This document shows positions 1-4,821 of a DNA stretch of 12,247 bases, in pieces. This DNA is from Candidatus Microgenomates bacterium. GTDB lineage: Bacteria > Patescibacteriota > Dojkabacteria > SC72. Positions within the stretch are counted from its first letter, which is position 1, and each line of letters begins with the position of its first letter. A program made the translations under genes and the position numbers. Under the pieces are notes generated by a model. That model had not been told where the DNA came from. It ran no database searches and was given only the letters and a program-made list of their open reading frames with translations. The stretch spans positions 1-12,247 of the forward strand of contig JAAZOC010000010.1 in assembly GCA_012797935.1 (NCBI GenBank), read 5' to 3'.

Positions 1-164
1 TTGATATTAAGGCTTCAAATGAGCCTTGTACTAATTCATATTGTCCTGCTATTTCTTCTTCGAAGATGTACAAATATGTTTTAGAGGTTAATGCGAATTT
101 CTGCCAAGATAATGAAGTAAAGATAGGGAGTAGTATGGTTATGCATTTAGATTCTTCTATTTAA
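1..164 (+). CDS. C-terminal end of an unrecognised protein (partial)
   Basis: The third forward frame is open from the window edge (first whole codon at base 3) to a TAA at 162-164, giving the last 53 residues of a protein that begins upstream. The other two forward frames are interrupted, and no longer minus-strand gene competes here. The fragment has three cysteines (in the segments PCTNSYCP and NFCQD), many Ser/Asn residues, and an ending of alternating hydrophobic and polar residues (VKIGSSMVMHLDSSI) that looks like the last beta strands of an extracellular or Ig-like domain. I do not recognise a family. The stop lies 17 nt before the DedA start, so the two could be co-transcribed. The fragment is short and could be a chance open frame, but its composition is protein-like. 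Confidence 0.5.
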   Translation, partial: DIKASNEPCTNSYCPAISSSKMYKYVLEVNANFCQDNEVKIGSSMVMHLDSSI

Positions 165-181
165 TATGGATTCTTTTTTTT

Positions 182-805
182 ATGATTTCCTCTATTATTA
201 ACTGGCTCGTAGATTTAATTAGTAGAATAGGGTATCCAGGAGTAGGGATTGCAATGTTTTTAGAAAGCTTTTTTGCCCCTATACCTAGTGAAGTTATTTT
301 ACCTTTCTCTGGATTTGTTGCTTTTAATGGTACTCTCAATATTTATCTTGTCATTATTGTAGCTTCAATATCTGCATACCTTGGGAGCCTTCCATTCTAC
401 GTTATTGGTAGATGGGGGAACTCTGCAGTTATTAAATTTGCTGAAAAGTATGGAAAATACTTTTTCATTTCTGAGGAAGATATAGAGAAAGGTTTTGAAG
501 TATTTGACAGGTATGGTAACGGTATCGTTTTCTTTGGCAGATTAATACCAATTGTTAGGACAGTTATATCATTCCCTGCAGGTGTAGCAAAAATGAGGTT
601 TGATCTCTTCTCTCTTTACACAATTGCAGGAGCTACTATTTGGTCTGCTATTCTTGCTTCTGCAGGATTTTTCTTAGGGGAGAAATGGAATGTTGTTTCT
701 GAATTGATTTCTAAATACGAGAATGCTGTTTTAGTAGTATTGGTAATACTTTTTGTTTTGTATATTGGTTGGAATATTAGGAAGGTTTTAAACAGGTCTA
801 ATTAA
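182..805 (+). CDS. DedA/SNARE-associated family membrane protein
   Basis: A 207-residue polytopic inner-membrane protein of the DedA family. Members are implicated in lipid-carrier (undecaprenyl-phosphate) recycling or flipping and in maintaining the proton motive force; the substrate here cannot be read from sequence. The family pattern is visible in order: the acidic re-entrant segment near residues 28-37 (LESFFAPIPSE), the glycine-rich helix with GSLPFYVIGRWG (68-79), the signature FFGRLIPIVR with Arg120 and Arg126 followed by FPAG (131-134), and C-terminal hydrophobic helices at about 148-165 and 182-198. The length is normal for the family. The ATG at 182 puts the first conserved helix right at the N-terminus. 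It is preceded by a T8 run and no Shine-Dalgarno sequence. The 3' end overlaps the convergent gpmI by 18 bp. Given the envelope cluster elsewhere in the window, a role in cell-wall carrier lipid supply is plausible but is inference. Confidence 0.9.
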   Translation: MISSIINWLVDLISRIGYPGVGIAMFLESFFAPIPSEVILPFSGFVAFNGTLNIYLVIIVASISAYLGSLPFYVIGRWGNSAVIKFAEKYGKYFFISEEDIEKGFEVFDRYGNGIVFFGRLIPIVRTVISFPAGVAKMRFDLFSLYTIAGATIWSAILASAGFFLGEKWNVVSELISKYENAVLVVLVILFVLYIGWNIRKVLNRSN

Positions 806-2317
806 AGAATTTCCAGTCATTTCTGCTGGTTGTGGTATTCCCATAATCTCTAGTACTGTTGGTGCTATATCTTTCAATGCTCCATATGGTAAAACCTTTG
901 GTGCTACATTCGTTCCTGCTAAGATAAATGGGACAGGATTAAGTGAATGTTCTGTGTCAACCTGTTTTGTTTCTAGATTTACCATTTCCTCTACGTTTCC
1001 ATGATCTGCAGTTATTATTACTGCTCCACCATAGCTTGTGAATGTTCTTACTAATTCTTTTACGCAGGTATCAACTATTTGTACAGCTTTAACACCTGCT
1101 TCTAGGTTTCCTGTGTGGCCAACCATATCTGTATTCGCAAAATTTACGAGTATGAAATCGTACATTTGAGCAGATATTCTTTTTTGTAACGCATCAGTAA
1201 TTTCCAAAGCGCTCATTTCTGGCTTGAGGTCATATGTTGCTACTCTTGGTGAAGGTATTTGTATTCTATCCTCATTCTTGTATGGTATCGAAATCCCACC
1301 ATTGAAAAAATATGTAACATGAGGGAATTTCTCTGATTCTGATATTCTAAGTTGTCTTGCCCCTGCAGCTTCTAATACTTTTCCTAGAGTTAGATTCATA
1401 TACTGCTTTGGGAAAAGTACCTTCTGAGGGAAGTTCTTTTTGTATTCAACCATACTTGCTACAAAAAGATTTGAAATTTGTTTTCTTGTAAACCCAGAGA
1501 ATTGCGAGTTAATTAATGCCTCTGTCAACTGTATCATTCTATCTGGTCTGTAGTTCATAAGTAAGACGACATCATTTGGTTGAATCTTACTTTCATTAAT
1601 CACAACTGGTTCGATGAATTCGTCAGAAAGGCCTCTTAGATATTGTGCTTCAATAGCTTTTTGGTATGTAGGAAACTTTTCTCCAAAGTTTTGTTCGTAA
1701 AGATAGTATGCCCTTTGAGTTCTATCCCATTTTAAATTCCTATCCATTGCATAGTATCTTCCTATTATTGTTCCTATACTTCCCATACCTCTGTTTAAAC
1801 AATGCTTGTCCATATCTGTTATATACTCCAAGGATTTGTTAGGAGGAGTATCTCTTCCATCTGTTATTGCATGAATAAATAGATTGTTTTGGAAATTCAT
1901 TTTTGCAAAGAAATCTACAACAGCTTTAAAATGATCAATATGGGAATGTACTGACCCATCACTTAACAGTCCTACAAGGTGTACATTACTTCCAAACTTT
2001 TGTGCATGGATGAATGCTTCTCTTAGTGTATTGTTTTTTTCAAGCATCCCTGTTGCAATTGCATGGTTAATCCTTGGTAGGTTCTGGCTTACCGTTCTAC
2101 CTGCACCTATATTGAGGTGGCCGACTTCGCTATTACCCTTAACATTCTTTGGTAAACCAACAGATTCCCCAGATGCAAGTAAGTAAGTTTTTGGGAAGAT
2201 TGTCCAGTAACTTGAAAGATTTTTTGGGTCTGCAAGTACAACAGCATTGCCATTATTTCTTGGTGCTGTTCCTAGGCCATCTAAAATTATTAGTAAGACT
2301 TTTTGTTTGATTATCAT
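788..2317 (-). CDS. gpmI: 2,3-bisphosphoglycerate-independent phosphoglycerate mutase
   Basis: Cytosolic glycolytic enzyme that interconverts 3- and 2-phosphoglycerate through a phosphoserine intermediate, normally with two Mn2+ ions. It has 509 residues, the full family length. Visible motifs: the metal-binding Asp in ILDGLG (Asp13), the nucleophile in GNSEVGH (Ser63), GAGR (71-74), LSDGSVHSH (His124), ITDGRD (Asp153, Arg155), GRYYAMDR (Arg187, Arg193), NYRPDR (Arg257, Arg260), SEKFPHVTYFFNGG (Lys330), NTDMVGHTG (Asp397, His401), TADHGN (Asp438, His439) and EHSLNPVPF (His457). Every catalytic and metal-ligand position I can check is intact, so it should be active. The start is an ATG in the divergent gap shared with rplS; no clear Shine-Dalgarno sequence precedes it. 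The last 18 bp overlap the end of the convergent dedA-like gene. Confidence 0.97.
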   Translation of the reverse strand: MIIKQKVLLIILDGLGTAPRNNGNAVVLADPKNLSSYWTIFPKTYLLASGESVGLPKNVKGNSEVGHLNIGAGRTVSQNLPRINHAIATGMLEKNNTLREAFIHAQKFGSNVHLVGLLSDGSVHSHIDHFKAVVDFFAKMNFQNNLFIHAITDGRDTPPNKSLEYITDMDKHCLNRGMGSIGTIIGRYYAMDRNLKWDRTQRAYYLYEQNFGEKFPTYQKAIEAQYLRGLSDEFIEPVVINESKIQPNDVVLLMNYRPDRMIQLTEALINSQFSGFTRKQISNLFVASMVEYKKNFPQKVLFPKQYMNLTLGKVLEAAGARQLRISESEKFPHVTYFFNGGISIPYKNEDRIQIPSPRVATYDLKPEMSALEITDALQKRISAQMYDFILVNFANTDMVGHTGNLEAGVKAVQIVDTCVKELVRTFTSYGGAVIITADHGNVEEMVNLETKQVDTEHSLNPVPFILAGTNVAPKVLPYGALKDIAPTVLEIMGIPQPAEMTGNSLIRPV

Positions 2318-2341
2318 GGGCAGTTATTATTTACATATATT

Positions 2342-2371
2342 CTGGCATATTTTTCAAATTTATTCTATAAT
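2342..2371 (+). promoter_or_regulatory. Probable sigma-70 type promoter of rplS
   Basis: A perfect TATAAT at 2366-2371 has an 18-nt spacer back to CTGGCA at 2342-2347, which matches the TTGACA consensus at four of six positions. Transcription would start near 2378, leaving a leader of about 28 nt before the rplS ATG. No Shine-Dalgarno sequence is visible in that leader. The element lies in the 88-bp gap between the divergent gpmI and rplS genes. Confidence 0.6.
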
Positions 2372-2405
2372 CACAACTGAATTTCATTTATATTAAATAA
2401 AAGCG

Positions 2406-2834
2406 ATGGAAAAAAGTATATTCAAAACAATAGAAGAGACATTCTTAAAGAAGAGACCAGATGTCCAAGTTGGAGATAATGTTAAGTTATATCTAAAGAT
2501 TAAAGAAGGAAACAAGGAAAGAATACAGGTATTCCAAGGAGTTGTAATAGCTATCAAGGGATCTGGAATAAACAAGAACATTGTTGTTAGAAAAATCTCC
2601 TATGGAGTTGGTGTCGAGAAGATTGTTCCTTTGCATTCTCCAGTTCTAGACAAAATTGAAGTTGTTAAAAGAGGTTCAGTTAAGAAAGCTAAGTTGTACT
2701 TTTTAAGAGAAAGAGTTGGAAAGAGAGCTTTGAAAGTAAACAATGTAAAAGATATTTTCTTAACAGATGAAGTAGAAGTTCCTGTTGAGGGAGAGACTTC
2801 GGAAGAACAAGTTGAAGAAAAGACTGAAGCTTAG
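2406..2834 (+). CDS. rplS: 50S ribosomal protein L19 (bL19) with acidic C-terminal tail
   Basis: Large-subunit ribosomal protein located at the 30S-50S interface. The 142-residue product contains the whole bL19 core: RPDVQVGDNVKL, KEGNKERIQVFQGVVI, VRKISYGVGVEKIVPLHSP, KIEVVKRGSVKKAKLYFLR and GKRALKV, ending around residue 112. The usual family length is about 115, so the last 25 to 30 residues are an extension, rich in Glu (EVEVPVEGE, then EEQVEEKTEA). The extension is strongly acidic, in contrast to the basic core. The ATG at 2406 is preceded by an A-rich leader with no Shine-Dalgarno sequence. The tRNA-Gly gene starts 20 bp downstream with no visible terminator between, so co-transcription is likely. 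Confidence 0.96.
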   Translation: MEKSIFKTIEETFLKKRPDVQVGDNVKLYLKIKEGNKERIQVFQGVVIAIKGSGINKNIVVRKISYGVGVEKIVPLHSPVLDKIEVVKRGSVKKAKLYFLRERVGKRALKVNNVKDIFLTDEVEVPVEGETSEEQVEEKTEA

Positions 2835-2854
2835 TATTATATATACTACTCATT

Positions 2855-2931
2855 GCGGGAGTAGTTCAATTGGTTAGAATGTCTGTTTTCCAAACAGAGG
2901 GTTGCGGGTTCGAGCCCCGTCTCCCGCTCCA
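2855..2931 (+). tRNA. tRNA-Gly (anticodon TCC), CCA encoded
   Basis: A complete cloverleaf can be drawn. The 7-bp acceptor stem is GCGGGAG with CTCCCGC; the D stem is GTTC with GAAT; the anticodon stem is TCTGT with ACAGA around the loop TTTCCAA (anticodon TCC at 2889-2891); the T arm is GCGGG with CCCGT around a TTCGAGC loop. The discriminator base is T, as usual for bacterial tRNA-Gly, and CCA is encoded at 2929-2931. It reads GGA and, by wobble, other GGN codons. It is an ordinary glycine tRNA, not the TCA-anticodon version of lineages that recode UGA. Confidence 0.97.
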
Positions 2932-2933
2932 CT

Positions 2934-2959
2934 TTACAGTTGTTAAACAACGACTGTAA
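2934..2959 (+). promoter_or_regulatory. Inverted repeat overlapping a -35 region: candidate operator
   Basis: The arms TTACAGTTGTT (2934-2944) and AACGACTGTAA (2949-2959) are complementary over 11 bp with one T.G pair and a 4-nt loop. Nested inside, in a slightly different register, is a perfect 6-bp dyad, GTTGTT-A-AACAAC (2939-2951). The right arm runs into the expected -35 position of the promoter whose -10 is at 2978-2983, and the operon it drives encodes an Xre-type repressor-like protein, so an autoregulatory operator is the preferred reading. The alternative is a terminator for the rplS-tRNA transcript, since the repeat begins 3 nt after the tRNA. However, no T tract follows the stem. 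Confidence 0.55.
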
Positions 2960-2977
2960 CTTATCCACATTTTGTAA

Positions 2978-2983
2978 TATAAT
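2978..2983 (+). promoter_or_regulatory. -10 element, probably giving a leaderless transcript
   Basis: A perfect TATAAT lies 6 nt upstream of the ATG at 2990. Transcription would therefore begin at or next to the start codon, and no Shine-Dalgarno sequence is present. The -35 region with a 17-nt spacer is TGTAAC (2955-2960), a poor consensus match that lies within the inverted repeat. Confidence 0.6.
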
Positions 2984-2989
2984 CGGTGT

Positions 2990-3562
2990 ATGAAAAACAT
3001 TGATGTACCAATGTGGGATAAAGGTGATAGCACAGATAACTTCTCGAAAGGAGGTTCTTCTTCATCTTCATTTTTTTCTGATAGCACATCTGAAAAGTTA
3101 GAAAATATTAAAAAGATTTTTCAACTTGTTTTGGGTAGAGAACCATCTTCAAGGGAGAACTCTTTTTACAAGTACTCTGCAATGGAGGAATCAAAGATCG
3201 TAAACAAGCTGCTTAGTGGTGAGGAACATAAGGAGATACTTAGGAAGGCTTCTGAGCATCAGTCTCTTACAGAAAGGAATAAACTTGCTGAGAATAGTAT
3301 ATTGAAGTTGAAATCTCACATCAAAGACAAGGAGGAGGAGTTTCAGGAATTAAAGAATCTTCTAGATCAAAAGAATCTAACTATTGAAGAATTGAGAGAC
3401 AAGAAAGAACTTCCATATTTAACGAACAGAGATTTGTTGGAAGAATCAAAAGTGAATCTTGTAGTATCTGAAAATACCTATTACTCTGTCCCTCATAAAA
3501 AAGAAATTGTTCAAAAAGAAACATTCTTAGAAAAATTAATTAGAGTATTTTTTGAAAAATAG
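2990..3562 (+). CDS. Ser-rich coiled-coil protein with LGRxP helical domain
   Basis: A 190-residue, probably cytosolic protein with no signal peptide or membrane segment. Layout: a low-complexity Gly/Ser-rich N-terminus (residues 12-34, including five consecutive serines); a compact helical region (about 36-86) with IFQLVLGREPSSRE, then a Lys/Glu helix and LLSGEEHKEIL, resembling the short DUF4214-type helical unit with its LGRxP turn and final acidic-His segment; a predicted coiled coil (about 88-140) rich in Glu, Lys, Leu; and a basic C-terminus ending in an amphipathic helix (LEKLIRVFFEK). The DUF4214 resemblance is by eye and weak. The ATG at 2990 is chosen because a TATAAT sits 6 nt before it; Met8 (3011) is a less likely alternative. 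It is the first gene of a pair with the HTH regulator, which starts one base after its stop, so they are probably co-expressed and may interact. Function unknown. Confidence 0.8.
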   Translation: MKNIDVPMWDKGDSTDNFSKGGSSSSSFFSDSTSEKLENIKKIFQLVLGREPSSRENSFYKYSAMEESKIVNKLLSGEEHKEILRKASEHQSLTERNKLAENSILKLKSHIKDKEEEFQELKNLLDQKNLTIEELRDKKELPYLTNRDLLEESKVNLVVSENTYYSVPHKKEIVQKETFLEKLIRVFFEK

Positions 3563-3563
3563 T

Positions 3564-3767
3564 ATGACTACAAAATTATTTGCAACAAAATTGAAAAATG
3601 CGAGAGAAGAGAAAGGATACTCTCAGAAGGAGCTTGGTTTAAGAGTTGGGTTATCAGATAAATCAATTAGTATTTATGAGAAAGGTTCTGTGTATCCACC
3701 AATAAGTAATCTTCTTAGGATAGCTAAAGAACTAGATAAACCAGTTGGATACTTCTTTGAGAACTAG
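3564..3767 (+). CDS. Xre-family HTH transcriptional regulator (67 aa)
   Basis: This is almost entirely one helix-turn-helix domain of the Xre/Cro-CI type. Its motifs are FATKLKNAREEKGYSQKELG (first helices), VGLSDKSISIYEKG (turn and recognition helix, residues about 28-41) and YPPISNLLRIAKELDKPVGYFF. There is no separate ligand or oligomerisation domain, as in small phage-like repressors and stand-alone regulators. The ATG at 3564 is preferred over an in-frame TTG at 3552 because the ATG start is one base after the upstream stop and begins right before the domain. It is the second gene of the pair driven from 2978. The inverted repeat at 2934-2959 is a candidate binding site, implying feedback control; that link is inference. 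Its TAG stop forms a CTAG shared with the stop of the convergent gene. Confidence 0.9.
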   Translation: MTTKLFATKLKNAREEKGYSQKELGLRVGLSDKSISIYEKGSVYPPISNLLRIAKELDKPVGYFFEN

Positions 3768-4405
3768 AATGGTGGTGTTAACCACTGTTTTGCCTTTTTA
3801 GAATATCTCTGTGCAAATTTTACTACCAACCAAGAGAGCAAGACGAAAGCTGCTACTATTAGGAGATATTTCACTACATTCATAATTTGATATATTGCAC
3901 TTGTAGGTTGCAAAACCAATCCCTTGTCGAATGTTAATGTATCAGATGCTGCATTCGTATAGTTAGTATCATATTGCCATGATATTGCAGATACTGTTAT
4001 ATCATATGTTCCTTGCCTTAAAGGTTTTACATTTGCTCTTACTTTGTATGTTTTTCCTTGTTCCATTGAAATGAATTCCTTATGTTGCGGAGAAATAGTT
4101 AGTGTGGTAGGGCTACTCCAAAGAATCTGTGTTTTTGGTGAATTCAAATGTGGTGTAACTTGTAATTCGTATGGCACATATTGGCCAAATGCAGATTGTG
4201 CCTTCTTGATTAAGACAAGATCAAAGTACTTGTTTGTTACTTTTGTTGTATTTTCATCTATTTGTACAGTCTCTTGTTCTATTGGCTCTGTGTTTGTGTT
4301 AACAACAGGAGTTTCTGTTTCTTCTTCTTCATTTGTACCAGATGCAAATACTGGAAGAGCTATTAAATTTAAACTAACTAGCAATACAAATAAAAACTTT
4401 TTCAT
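3764..4405 (-). CDS. Exported, membrane-anchored beta-rich protein of unknown function
   Basis: The 213-residue protein has a clear signal peptide (MKKFLFVLLV..., about residues 1-21, with a likely cut after PVFA). It is followed by an acidic Glu/Thr-rich linker (25-52), a beta-strand-rich Ig-like region (about 58-160, with strands such as KTQILWSSPTTLTIS, KTYKVRANVKPL and GTYDITVSAISW), a single transmembrane helix (about 174-198, MNVVKYLLIVAAFVLLSWLVV) and a short basic cytoplasmic tail (QRYSKKAKQW). The topology is therefore outside domain, membrane, positive-inside tail. It is the last gene of the minus-strand cluster. Its ATG overlaps the previous stop by one base (TAATG), indicating translational coupling. 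I recognise no named family; an adhesin- or receptor-like accessory envelope role is only a guess. Confidence 0.85.
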   Translation of the reverse strand: MKKFLFVLLVSLNLIALPVFASGTNEEEETETPVVNTNTEPIEQETVQIDENTTKVTNKYFDLVLIKKAQSAFGQYVPYELQVTPHLNSPKTQILWSSPTTLTISPQHKEFISMEQGKTYKVRANVKPLRQGTYDITVSAISWQYDTNYTNAASDTLTFDKGLVLQPTSAIYQIMNVVKYLLIVAAFVLLSWLVVKFAQRYSKKAKQWLTPPF

Positions 4406-4821
4406 TACTTTATTATCTTTATAATACTCATTTTATATATTTCATATATCTGTTTTGATTCTTCTTCAGATATATCATAATCGTCATGAACAATCATATT
4501 CCTTGTTTTATGTGCATCCCACAATGTGTTGTAATCTTTCTTTTTAAATATCTTATTTGCCAACTTTAAATTCTCGCCACAAAGATTTGTATTGTTAAAA
4601 TAGTATTGAAGAGCTTTTGCTAGTAAATTATCAAGTTTAATAACTGCATCTCTTCTTATTGCAGGTTCATTGCTATATGCAAATGCTCTTAGCTCTTCAA
4701 GTTTAACAAGTAATTTCTTTTTCCTGCCCTGGCTAATTCTATTATTATTTAAAGAAACAAATACAAAGAGTACAGTAACTAAAAATAATATTACAATTGT
4801 TATTATTACAGAATTATCCAT
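4405..4821 (-). CDS. Membrane-tethered protein with HEPN-like RNxxxH motif
   Basis: A 138-residue protein with one N-terminal transmembrane helix (about residues 4-24) followed by a basic stretch (RKKKLLVK) and an all-helical cytosolic domain (about 35-138). That domain contains LDNLLAKALQYYF and then LWDAHKTRNMIVHDDYDISEEE. The segment from Arg107 to His112 is R-N-M-I-V-H, an Rx4H arrangement matching the catalytic motif of HEPN-fold RNases, and a helix follows as in that fold. I recall similar 'AHKxRNxIxH' proteins as uncharacterised in patescibacterial genomes, but HEPN membership needs a profile or structure search. No MNT nucleotidyltransferase partner is adjacent, so a classical HEPN-MNT toxin-antitoxin pair is not supported. 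It overlaps the upstream transglutaminase-like gene by 8 bp and the downstream gene by 1 bp. It could equally be a non-catalytic helical bundle linked to envelope work. Confidence 0.8.
   Translation of the reverse strand: MDNSVIITIVILFLVTVLFVFVSLNNNRISQGRKKKLLVKLEELRAFAYSNEPAIRRDAVIKLDNLLAKALQYYFNNTNLCGENLKLANKIFKKKDYNTLWDAHKTRNMIVHDDYDISEEESKQIYEIYKMSIIKIIK

Noticed and set aside
9..27. Hairpin AAGGCT...AGCCTT as a transcription terminator
   Set aside because: The stem is short, no T run follows it, and it lies inside an open frame that continues to 164.
174..181. T8 run before the DedA start as a terminator tail
   Set aside because: No GC-rich stem precedes it. The run is more likely part of the AT-rich upstream region.
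2866..3087. Minus-strand open frame containing GRRGSNPQPSVWKTD
   Set aside because: It is the antisense of the tRNA-Gly gene and the start of the next gene. This peptide string is a well-known false protein produced by reading tRNA genes backwards.
3564..3767. Small Xre protein as a sign of a prophage or mobile element
   Set aside because: No integrase, transposase, phage structural gene, attachment repeat or composition shift is seen nearby. A stand-alone regulator is sufficient.
4044..4424. 126-codon + strand open frame opposite the last genes of the envelope cluster
   Set aside because: It lies antisense to a gene with a clear signal peptide and membrane helix, and it has no recognisable domain or start signal. 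It is a shadow of the coding minus strand.
4405..4821. HEPN-MNT toxin-antitoxin pair
   Set aside because: Neither neighbour is a nucleotidyltransferase or another known antitoxin, and the gene is embedded in an envelope cluster with a membrane helix.
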